DNA from: Oscillibacter sp.
GTDB taxonomy: Bacteria > Bacillota > Clostridia > Oscillospirales > Oscillospiraceae
Length of the DNA stretch: 35,641 nt
Direction: 5' to 3'
Assembly (NCBI GenBank): GCA_022652655.1
Contig: JALCRQ010000010.1
Location: 1-35,641, forward strand
Shown here: positions 15,968 through 22,603 of the stretch, piece by piece
How the letters are laid out: each line of letters begins with the position of its first letter
How positions within the stretch are numbered: position 1 is the first letter of the stretch
The notes under the pieces: generated by a model
What the model was told of the DNA's origin: nothing
What the model saw: only the letters and a program-made list of their open reading frames with translations
The model's database searches: none
Program-made: the position numbers and the translations under genes

Positions 15968-17197
15968 TTACTGTGCTGAAAGTCCCGCCGCGCGGCGCAC
16001 CAGCGAATACGCCGGAACCTGACGCGGCAGCTTCATGCGAAATTTCATCTGGGGGGTCCGGGGCTCCGTCAGAGGCGTTCCGTCCTCCCCATACATCTCC
16101 GGGGCGATAAGCGAAAACGGCTCCGTGTCCGGCCCCACGATCTCCAGCTCATCCCCCCGGCAAAACTTGTTCCGAAGGGAGAGCACCGCACTGCCGTCCG
16201 GGGCGCACTCCGTCACCAGAGCGGCCACCTGCCACTCCCGGATATACCGGGAATGTTCCGTATACTGGCCCGGGCGGCCGTAGAAAAATCCGGTGGAATA
16301 GTGGCGGTGGCTGACCTTCTCCACCTCGCCCCGCCAGAGCGGGCGCAGCGGTCTTCCCGCCGCCGCGTCGTCCAGACAGTGGCGATAGGCGCCGGTGACC
16401 ACGGCGGCATAGTAGGCGGACTTGGCCCGCCCCTCGATTTTCAGGCTGGAAAGTCCGGCGCCGCACAGCTCGTCCAGGTGGTCGATCATGCAAAGGTCGT
16501 TGGAATTGAGAATATAGGCGCCCTTTTCATCCTCGAAAACGGGAAAATACTCGCCGGGCCGTTTTTCCTCCATCAGGGCGTACCGGTACCGGCAGGGCTG
16601 GGCGCAGGCGCCCCGGGCGGAATCCCGTCCGGTCATGTAGTTGGAGAGCACACACCGGCCGGAGTAGCTGACGCACATCGCCCCGTGGACAAAGCACTCC
16701 AGCTCCAGCTCCGGCGGGGTTTTCTCCCGGATCTCCCGGATCTCGTCCAGAGAGAGCTCCCGGGCCAGGATCACCCGCTGGGCCCCCAGGTCGTACCACG
16801 CCCGGGCACATTCATAATTGCAGACGCTGGCCTGGGTGCTGATATGGCGCTGACAGCGGGGCGCGTACCGGCCCGCCAGGGTAAAAACACCCAGGTCGGC
16901 GCAGATGACCGCGTCCACTCCCGCCTCGTTCAAGCGCTCCAGATGGCGGGGCAGCTTCCGCACCTCGCCGTTGCGGGGCATGGTGTTCACTGTGCAGTGG
17001 ACGCGCACGCCGCGATCGTGGGCAAAGCGCACCGCCTCCGGCAGCTCCTCATCGGTAAAATTTCCGGCAAAGGATCGCATGCCAAAGCTGGTGCCCGCCA
17101 GATACACCGCGTCGGCTCCGTACAGCACGGCCATCCGGAGCCGCTCCATGTCTCCCGCGGGGGCCAGCAGCTCCGGTCTTTTCCGCTCATCCCGCAT
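15968..17197 (-). CDS. U32 family peptidase-like protein (tRNA/rRNA hydroxylation type)
   Basis: A 409-residue member of the U32 family. The signature is visible: ECFVHGAMCVSYSGRCVLSNYMTGRDSARGACAQPCRY, with C175, C182, C198 and C202 as the likely iron-sulfur ligands. The N-terminal half is a TIM-barrel-like unit (ELLAPAGDMERLRMAVLYGADAVYLAG). The C-terminal domain is a beta barrel (GDELEIVGPDTEPFSL). Family members such as TrhP (YegQ) and RlhA hydroxylate tRNA uridine-34 or a 23S rRNA cytidine, using prephenate; a peptidase activity was proposed earlier but is doubtful. It overlaps mltG by 11 bp and is followed by the FAD dehydrogenase after 10 bp. Which RNA it modifies cannot be told. Confidence 0.92.
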   Translation of the reverse strand: MRDERKRPELLAPAGDMERLRMAVLYGADAVYLAGTSFGMRSFAGNFTDEELPEAVRFAHDRGVRVHCTVNTMPRNGEVRKLPRHLERLNEAGVDAVICADLGVFTLAGRYAPRCQRHISTQASVCNYECARAWYDLGAQRVILARELSLDEIREIREKTPPELELECFVHGAMCVSYSGRCVLSNYMTGRDSARGACAQPCRYRYALMEEKRPGEYFPVFEDEKGAYILNSNDLCMIDHLDELCGAGLSSLKIEGRAKSAYYAAVVTGAYRHCLDDAAAGRPLRPLWRGEVEKVSHRHYSTGFFYGRPGQYTEHSRYIREWQVAALVTECAPDGSAVLSLRNKFCRGDELEIVGPDTEPFSLIAPEMYGEDGTPLTEPRTPQMKFRMKLPRQVPAYSLVRRAAGLSAQ

Positions 17198-18329
17198 AGT
17201 CGTCGCTCTTCAGGAATTTCTGGAACTCGCTGTACGTCCGGAAATAGTGGTGCAGATTATCCTTCCCCAGGCCGTAATAGTAATAGTCCGTAGTCGCCGG
17301 GTGCAGCGCGGCGTCGATGGCGGTAAGGCCCGGATTGGCGATAGGTGTGGGCGGAAGCCCCGCATTTTCATAGAGGTTGTACGGGGAATCGGTCTTTTTG
17401 TCCTGATTGGTGATCTTTCCGCTGTGGCCCGGCAAGGCGTACAGCAGCGACGCGTCAATCTGCAGCTTGCGGTACGTCCCGTGGTCGCCGCCGTCGTTGA
17501 GCCGGTTGTAGATCACGGAGGCGATTTTGGCCTGATCGGTTCCGTCCGTCTCCTTTTCAATCAGGGACGCGATGGTGACGATCTGGGTGAGATTGTATTT
17601 GGACGCCTTGATCTCCGCCATGCGGGTGCCGTTCATCCGGCTGGAGAAATTGCTCAGCAGCCGCTTGAGGGCGGAGTCGGCCTTCTCGTTTTTGTAGAAG
17701 TCATAGGTATCCGGGAAAAGGTATCCCTCCAGCCGGGAGAGCTCCTGGGAATCGCCGTCGACAAAGCTGTAGTCGAAGGTTCCGGTCTGGGCGGTTTTGG
17801 TCAGCTCCTCCTGGGTTCCGACGCCCTTGGAGGCCAAAAGGGCGATGATCTGCGCCGTGGTGTAGCCCTCCGGAATCGTGACCTTGACCGTGGCGGCGTT
17901 CAGATCCCCGGAGGCGTTGTGCATGGCGGTAATCAGCGCCAGATAGTCCATGCTGCTGTTAAGCTCATAGGTCCCGATGCCGATTTTATCCTCGGCGTGT
18001 TCAACCTTGCCAAAGAGGGTAAAAAACCACTTGTATTTCACAAGTCCCGCCTTGTGCAGCTTGTCCGCCACGGAGCTCAGGGATTCCTTGGAGGAGATTT
18101 CCACCGTGACGGTTACGTCTTTTTTGTTCAGCGAGCAGAAATCGTTGATCAAAAGCCAGCTGCAGCCTGCCAGCACCGCGGAGACCGTCAGCACAAAAAG
18201 GAGATATTTGGCCCGGCTGAACCGGCGGCGCCGGGGATGCGGATGCTGCGGCGCCGTGCCGCGGCGCTCGTAAGCGCGCACCTCTCCGGCATTCCAGTTG
18301 GTGGTCTCTTCGTTTCTATGATCGGACAT
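17187..18329 (-). CDS. mltG: Endolytic murein transglycosylase
   Basis: MltG cuts nascent peptidoglycan strands at the outer face of the membrane and helps stop their synthesis. The 380-residue protein has a basic N-terminal cytoplasmic tail (about 40 residues), one membrane segment at 42-63, then a LysM-like domain and the YceG catalytic domain. The catalytic Glu is E258 in ASLIEKETDG, and RLEGYLFPDTYDF (about 199-211) and NLYENAGLPPTPIANPGLTAIDAALHPA are the conserved flanking motifs. The start at 18329 is set by AGGAGG just upstream; a longer frame from 18362 would start ahead of that site. It is the first gene of a three-gene operon with the U32 protein and FAD dehydrogenase. Confidence 0.95.
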   Translation of the reverse strand: MSDHRNEETTNWNAGEVRAYERRGTAPQHPHPRRRRFSRAKYLLFVLTVSAVLAGCSWLLINDFCSLNKKDVTVTVEISSKESLSSVADKLHKAGLVKYKWFFTLFGKVEHAEDKIGIGTYELNSSMDYLALITAMHNASGDLNAATVKVTIPEGYTTAQIIALLASKGVGTQEELTKTAQTGTFDYSFVDGDSQELSRLEGYLFPDTYDFYKNEKADSALKRLLSNFSSRMNGTRMAEIKASKYNLTQIVTIASLIEKETDGTDQAKIASVIYNRLNDGGDHGTYRKLQIDASLLYALPGHSGKITNQDKKTDSPYNLYENAGLPPTPIANPGLTAIDAALHPATTDYYYYGLGKDNLHHYFRTYSEFQKFLKSDDYAG

Positions 18330-18457
18330 GGCAACCTCCTGTGATCCGCACCGCGGAGTCAAAGATCTTCCGCTTTCCTTGGAATTTTCCGATGGTCAAG
18401 TTTCTAACTGCGCAAAGCCGCATAGAATAGTCAAGAACAGCAAGTGAGGTGACATTC

Positions 18458-18592
18458 ATGTGCTTTAACTCCAACTCCGGAAACAACTGCTCGTGCCTCT
18501 GGTGGATCATCATCATCGTTCTGGTCCTGTGCTGCTGCTGCGGGAACGGCTGTTCCAACGGCGAGAACTGCGGCAGTAATTCCTGCTGCTGA
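18458..18592 (+). CDS. 44-aa cysteine-rich membrane protein ('chorion class high-cysteine HCB' type)
   Basis: A very small gene missed by length filters. Eleven of its 44 residues are Cys (positions 2, 11, 13, 25-28, 32, 38, 43 and 44). The start is ATG with AGGTGA upstream. The body is a polar Asn/Ser/Cys leader, CLWW, then a short hydrophobic helix (IIIIVLVL, residues 17-24), then CCCCGNG and a Cys-rich tail ending in CC. This resembles the tiny proteins labelled 'chorion class high-cysteine HCB protein 13' in clostridial genomes; the label is an automatic name, and the function is unknown. A terminator follows at 18606-18628. It diverges from mltG. The unusual composition and clean signals support expression. 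Confidence 0.85.
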   Translation: MCFNSNSGNNCSCLWWIIIIVLVLCCCCGNGCSNGENCGSNSCC

Positions 18593-18605
18593 GTACATGG
18601 CAAGG

Positions 18606-18628
18606 TGGGACGCTGAGCGTCCCATTTT
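18606..18628 (+). terminator. Terminator after the cysteine-rich protein gene
   Basis: TGGGACGC (18606-18613), loop TGA, and GCGTCCCA (18617-18624), followed by TTTT. The T-run is on the plus strand, fitting the small gene upstream. Confidence 0.75.
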
Positions 18629-18650
18629 GCTGTTCCCCGGCGGGACAGGC

Positions 18651-19319
18651 TCACAGAAGTCCCTGCACGATCCGGAGCACCTCTCCGTGGATGTCCTCCG
18701 CCGTTCTGGGCCGGCCGTCGGCTCCGGCGCACCGGATCTCCGCCCAGCCGCACTCCCGCACGATTTCCCGAGCGCCGGCGCGGCAGCTGTTCAGATAGGC
18801 CTCGTCCCGCTCATGGATGTCGGCGTGGGTTCCGGTTTTTGCCTCCCGGCCGCGCATCATCCGCTCCGTGATCTCCACGGGCATGTCGAGATAAATCACC
18901 AGATCCGGCTGGGGAAGGCCCAGCCGGCGATACTCAAAATCAAAAAGCCAGGCAAGAAATTCCTGCCGCTCGCCCGGAGTCAGCTTGGAAGCCTGATGCA
19001 CCGCGTTGGACGTGGTGTAGCGGTCCGCGATCACCAGTCCCCCGGCCTCGTAAAAGCTCCCCCAGTCCTCCTTGTAGGATGCGTACCGGTCCACCGCGTA
19101 AAGCGTGGAGGCCGCGTAGGCGCTTACGTCCCCGGGTCTGGCGCCCAGAGCGCCGGACAGGTAGAGCCGGGCAGGCTCCGCGAAGGGATTGCCGTAGCGC
19201 GGGAAGTCGATCTCCCGGTACGGGATTCCCTCCCGGTCCAGCCGGCGGCACAGCAGTGCGGTCTGCGTAGCCTTGCCGGAGCCGTCGGTGCCCTCAAATA
19301 CAATCAGTTTTCCGTTCAT
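18651..19319 (-). CDS. tmk: Thymidylate kinase
   Basis: This enzyme phosphorylates dTMP to dTDP for DNA synthesis. The 222-residue protein starts MNGKLIVFEGTDGSGKATQ, with the P-loop GTDGSGKAT at residues 10-18. The dTMP-binding DRY motif appears as IADRYTTSN, and the LID-type region is MMRGREAKTGTHADIHERDEAYL. A longer frame upstream of the ATG is noise inside the preceding gene. The start overlaps the stop of the glycosyltransferase gene by 4 bp (ATGA), so translation is coupled. The pairing with a cell-envelope glycosyltransferase is unusual; tmk more often sits beside holB in Firmicutes. Confidence 0.93.
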   Translation of the reverse strand: MNGKLIVFEGTDGSGKATQTALLCRRLDREGIPYREIDFPRYGNPFAEPARLYLSGALGARPGDVSAYAASTLYAVDRYASYKEDWGSFYEAGGLVIADRYTTSNAVHQASKLTPGERQEFLAWLFDFEYRRLGLPQPDLVIYLDMPVEITERMMRGREAKTGTHADIHERDEAYLNSCRAGAREIVRECGWAEIRCAGADGRPRTAEDIHGEVLRIVQGLL

Positions 19320-20038
19320 CCGCGTTTTCCCTTCTCCTGACGGACATGAATCAGGAACAGCGGGAGCTTCATCATCCGCCCCAGGCGGCTGGGCTCCCTG
19401 CACAGACGGTAAAACCACTCCAGCCCGTGCCTGGACCAGAACTCCGGAGCGCGCTCCACCGTACCCGCGAACACGTCCAGGCTTCCGCCCAGACCGCACA
19501 GCAGATGTGCGCCGGTATCCGCGCCGTATTTCGCCATCCACAGCTCCTGCTTGGGCGCGCCCAGGCAGACGAAAACGGCATCCGCCTGGCTGCGGGCCAC
19601 ATCCCGGGCCACCGCCGCGTCGTCTTTGAAGTAGCCGTTATGCGTGCCGGCGATCCGCAGTCCCGGATGCTGGGCGATCAGCTTTTCCGCGGCGGCCTCT
19701 GCAACGCCGGGCTTGGCGCCCAGCAGGTAAAGGGACTGGCCTCCCTGGGCCATTTTCCCCATCAAACGGTCGGCAAATTCAATTCCGGGGGTTTTTTCCT
19801 TCAGCGGAGTTCCCAGCATGGCCGCGCCCTTGACGACGCCGATGCCGTCCGGCAGCACCAGATCCGCGCCGTTGACGGCGGCGGCGGCGGCCGGATCCTC
19901 GCGGCAGACCTCTACGATCTCCGGATTGGGGGTCACCACGTAGTGTGTCCCCTGACTGTGGAGCAGTTCCATCCCGCGCTCCACCGCCTCTTCCATGGTC
20001 AGGTTGTCAAAGCCCACGCCCAATACGTCGATCCGCAT
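19316..20038 (-). CDS. WecB/TagA/CpsF family glycosyltransferase
   Basis: A 240-residue glycosyltransferase of the GT26 family, which adds N-acetylmannosamine-type sugars to polyprenyl-linked intermediates of teichoic acid or exopolysaccharide. Characteristic parts are YVVTPNPEIV (substrate pocket), ADLVLPDGIGVV (with the conserved D), and the C-terminal 'FVCLGAPKQELWM' and 'GLGGSLDVFAG...RAPEFWSRHGLEWFYRLCREPSRL' segments. It has no strong membrane segment; family members attach peripherally. The ATG at 20038 is chosen, 8 nt after AAGGGG; an in-frame GTG at 20047 overlaps that site. A sigma-A promoter lies at 20078-20106. The acceptor cannot be told. It is coupled to tmk. Confidence 0.92.
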   Translation of the reverse strand: MRIDVLGVGFDNLTMEEAVERGMELLHSQGTHYVVTPNPEIVEVCREDPAAAAAVNGADLVLPDGIGVVKGAAMLGTPLKEKTPGIEFADRLMGKMAQGGQSLYLLGAKPGVAEAAAEKLIAQHPGLRIAGTHNGYFKDDAAVARDVARSQADAVFVCLGAPKQELWMAKYGADTGAHLLCGLGGSLDVFAGTVERAPEFWSRHGLEWFYRLCREPSRLGRMMKLPLFLIHVRQEKGKRG

Positions 20039-20077
20039 GAAAAACACCCCTTACTCATCTGCACCCATACAGGTGAA

Positions 20078-20106
20078 ATTATAGCATAACCCGCGTCACT
20101 TGTCCA
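20078..20106 (-). promoter_or_regulatory. Sigma-A promoter for the glycosyltransferase-tmk operon
   Basis: On the minus strand: TGGACA (20101-20106), 17-bp spacer, TATAAT (20078-20083). The start would be near 20071, about 33 nt before the ATG. Confidence 0.7.
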
Positions 20107-20140
20107 TTAGAACCTTCCCGGAACCTCCGCCCGGGCGGAT

Positions 20141-20176
20141 AAAACGGGAATCCCGGAAGCCCGGCATTCCCGTTTT
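20141..20176. terminator. Bidirectional terminator after the second DMT transporter
   Basis: AAAACGGGAAT (20141-20151) pairs with ATTCCCGTTTT (20166-20176); an inner CCGG/CCGG pairing closes the loop. T-runs exist on both strands; the minus-strand transporter ends at 20179. Confidence 0.85.
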
Positions 20177-20178
20177 CA

Positions 20179-21105
20179 TCATTTGCTCTCCGGCGCTTTC
20201 CGTCCGCTGCGCGAGGGCAGCGGAATCTGGGCCAAAACCACCGCGCAGAGCATCAGCGCGCAGCCCGCGTATTCCCGGCCGATCATGCGGTCGTGGAGGA
20301 TCAGTGCCCCTGCCAGCGTGGCAAAAACCGCCTCCAGGCTCAAAAGCAGGGAGACCACTGTGGGATTGGAGCCCTTCTGCGCCAGAATCTGCAGGGTGTA
20401 GGCGACGCCGTTGGAAAAAACGCCCAGATACAGCAGCGGCCACATGCACCGGTACAGCGCCTGAGCGGTGGGCGTCTCGTAGCGGAGCATCAAAATTCCC
20501 GACACCGCGGCCACCACCAGAAACTGGACGCAGGACAGCGCCAGGCCGTCCACCTTCTCCACATAATGGTCCACCAGCAGAATCTGGACGGAGAAGCACA
20601 GCGCACAGAGCACCAGGTACACGTCGCCCGGCGCAACGGTAAACTGCTCCCGGACGCAGAGAAAATAAAGCCCCGCCACCGCCAGCGCCACGCTGATCCA
20701 AATGGGCCAGGAGACCCGTTTCTTGACGAAAATCCCCAGTACCGGCACAATGACAATGTACAGCGCGGTAATAAAGCCGGCCTTGCCGGAGGAGGTGGTG
20801 GCGATGCCCGCCTGCTGGAAATTCGTGGCCAGCGTCAGCGCCGCGCCGCAGGCGGTTCCGCCGATGGCCAGATCCCGGTAATAGTGGGGATTGTTCTCCG
20901 GAGACTGGGCGGGCGGCTCCTTTTGGAGGCGCTTGAATACCGCCCCGGCAAACAGCAGAACCACCACCGCGATGGCCGACCGCACGGCGTTGAGGGTAAA
21001 GGGGCCGACATACTCGGCTCCGATGCTTTGGGCCACGAAGGCGGTGCCCCAGATCAGTGCCGCCAGCAGCGGCAGAACGGTCTGACGAACATAGTTCACT
21101 TTCAT
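20179..21105 (-). CDS. DMT superfamily (EamA) transporter
   Basis: A 308-residue inner-membrane transporter with about ten hydrophobic helices in two EamA halves. The start MKVNYVRQTVLPLLAALIWGTAFVAQSIGAEYVGPFTLNAVRS is the classical first helix 'WG..F' followed by the 'P..L...R' loop. The first half ends with 'GKAGFITALYIVIVPVLGIFVKKRV' and the second half has 'KGSNPTVVSLLLSLEAVFATLAGALILHDRMIGREYAGCALML', the EamA signature. A GGAGC site precedes the ATG. It diverges from the mpg gene and ends at a terminator. The substrate is unknown. Confidence 0.92.
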   Translation of the reverse strand: MKVNYVRQTVLPLLAALIWGTAFVAQSIGAEYVGPFTLNAVRSAIAVVVLLFAGAVFKRLQKEPPAQSPENNPHYYRDLAIGGTACGAALTLATNFQQAGIATTSSGKAGFITALYIVIVPVLGIFVKKRVSWPIWISVALAVAGLYFLCVREQFTVAPGDVYLVLCALCFSVQILLVDHYVEKVDGLALSCVQFLVVAAVSGILMLRYETPTAQALYRCMWPLLYLGVFSNGVAYTLQILAQKGSNPTVVSLLLSLEAVFATLAGALILHDRMIGREYAGCALMLCAVVLAQIPLPSRSGRKAPESK

Positions 21106-21211
21106 TTGTCTTGCTCCAGATCTGTTTTTGTGATAGGATAAGCATAAAAATTTTATGAAATCCTGCGGCGGCGCCGCGCACAGGGTTTTAGTATACCATT
21201 GGGGTGATTTC

Positions 21212-21835
21212 TTGGCAATACTTCCGCGGGAATTTTACCGAAACGACACCGTCGGGACCGCCCGGCGGCTTCTGGGCAAATATCTGGTGCGCAGATATCA
21301 GGGAGAGCTGCTGGCCGGGCGCATTACCGAGACGGAGGCCTATGTGGGCCGGTGCGACAAGGCCTGTCACGCGTACGGCTACCGGAAAACCGCCCGAACC
21401 GCCATCCTTTTCGGCGAACCGGGCTACGCGTATCTCTATCTCATCTACGGCATGTACTGCTGCCTGAATTTCGTCACGGAGGACGCCGGAGAACCAGCCG
21501 CGGTTTTAATCCGGAGCCTCTCACCGGCCGCGGGGCTGGAGACGATCTCCCGTCTCCGATTCGGCGTCCGCCCGGAGGAGCTCACGCCCTACCGGAAAAA
21601 GAACTTTCTCAACGGACCCGGGAAGCTCTGTAAAGGCTTTTCGCTTACCGCCCGTGACAATGGGCTGGATCTGACGGGGGACCAGCTGTTTGTCTGTGAT
21701 AGCCCCGCCGACGCGGGGCTTCCCGTTCCCCCGCTGCCGCCCGCGGAGCGGATCTGCGAGGGCAGGCGGATCGGCATCGACTATGCGGAGGAGGCCCGGG
21801 ATTTTCCCTGGCGCTTCTGGCTGGAGGAGGCGTAA
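21212..21835 (+). CDS. DNA-3-methyladenine glycosylase (AAG/MPG family)
   Basis: A base-excision repair enzyme that removes alkylated purines from DNA. The 207-residue length fits the bacterial AAG family (about 200). Key segments are ILPREFYRNDTVGTARRLLGKYLV at the start, ITETEAYVG with the catalytic Glu, and YAYLYLIYGMYCCLNFVTE, which holds the DNA-intercalating Tyr. The chosen start is TTG at 21212: GGGGTGAT (close to GGAGGTGAT) lies just upstream and family members begin at LPREFY. An in-frame ATG at 21155 would add 19 residues with no family similarity. It is followed after 4 bp by a HAD hydrolase, so the two are one operon. Confidence 0.92.
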   Translation: MAILPREFYRNDTVGTARRLLGKYLVRRYQGELLAGRITETEAYVGRCDKACHAYGYRKTARTAILFGEPGYAYLYLIYGMYCCLNFVTEDAGEPAAVLIRSLSPAAGLETISRLRFGVRPEELTPYRKKNFLNGPGKLCKGFSLTARDNGLDLTGDQLFVCDSPADAGLPVPPLPPAERICEGRRIGIDYAEEARDFPWRFWLEEA

Positions 21836-21839
21836 ACGC

Positions 21840-22487
21840 ATGCTGTTTTTTGATATGGACGGAACGCTGATCGACTCCAACGGGCTGTGGCGGGACGTGG
21901 ACCGCACGTTTCTCGCCCGGCGGGGCCTTTCCTACAGCCACGCGTACTATGAGGGCGTAGCGCATACGATCTTCCCCCTGGCCGCTAAATTCACCAAGGA
22001 ATTCTGCCATCTGGACGAGTCGTGCCAGGCGATTATGGACGAGTGGATGGAGCTGGCGGAGGGCCTGTACGCCAAGGTGCCCGTCAAACCGGGTGTCCGG
22101 GCCTATCTGCGCCAGTGCCGGGCGGAGGGCCGTCGGATGGCGGTGGTGACCTCCAGTGTGCCGGAGCACTGCCGTGCGGCGCTGGAGCACCTGGATCTTG
22201 TCAAATACTTTGACCGCATTACCTATGCCCAGACGCTGGGCCTTCCGAAAAAGGACGCGGCCCTCTGGCTGGCGGCCGCCGCGGAAAATCAGGTCGAGGC
22301 CCGGACGTGCACCGTATTTGACGACAGCATCGCCGCCTGCCGGGGCGCCCGGGATGCCGAAATGCGGGTCATCGGCGTCTACGACGACTATTTTGCCGCG
22401 GACGAACGGGAGATGCGGGGGTTTTGCGACGTGTACATCCAAAGCTTTCAGGAGCTGCTGCTGCCGGAGCGAACCAGGCAGCCGTAA
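21840..22487 (+). CDS. HAD family hydrolase
   Basis: A predicted phosphatase or phosphoglucomutase-like enzyme of 215 residues. Motif I is MLFFDMDGTLIDSN with nucleophile D5 and acid D7; motif II is AVVTSSVPEH; motif III is the Lys of GLPKKDAALW; motif IV is TVFDDSIAAC. A helical cap lies between motifs I and II (subclass I). A GGAGGAGG site precedes the ATG by about 8 nt, and the gap to the glycosylase gene is 4 bp. The substrate is unknown; the context with a repair glycosylase might mean nucleotide or sugar-phosphate clean-up, but that is inference. It ends before a hairpin shared with pcrA. Confidence 0.9.
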   Translation: MLFFDMDGTLIDSNGLWRDVDRTFLARRGLSYSHAYYEGVAHTIFPLAAKFTKEFCHLDESCQAIMDEWMELAEGLYAKVPVKPGVRAYLRQCRAEGRRMAVVTSSVPEHCRAALEHLDLVKYFDRITYAQTLGLPKKDAALWLAAAAENQVEARTCTVFDDSIAACRGARDAEMRVIGVYDDYFAADEREMRGFCDVYIQSFQELLLPERTRQP

Positions 22488-22550
22488 AAGGGGCTTTTCT
22501 TCTGCCCCGCCGGAATTTTTTCCGACATCCCGGGCCGGTATTGAACTGAA

Positions 22551-22587
22551 ACAGCCGCCTCCGTTTCGAAAGAACGGGGGCGGCTGT
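22551..22587. terminator. Hairpin between HAD and pcrA genes
   Basis: 15-bp arms (22551-22565 and 22573-22587) with one T-G pair and a CGAAAG-type loop. Neither strand has a long T-run; it probably ends both convergent transcripts. Confidence 0.6.
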
Positions 22588-22603
22588 TGGGTTCTTACGG
22601 GGT

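Noticed and set aside
18316..18753. Frames antisense to the small Cys-rich gene
   Set aside because: They have no domain or ribosome site and overlap the clear plus-strand gene and terminator.
21155..21211. Upstream ATG for the methyladenine glycosylase
   Set aside because: Adds 19 residues not seen in the family and no ribosome site; TTG at 21212 follows GGGGTGAT.
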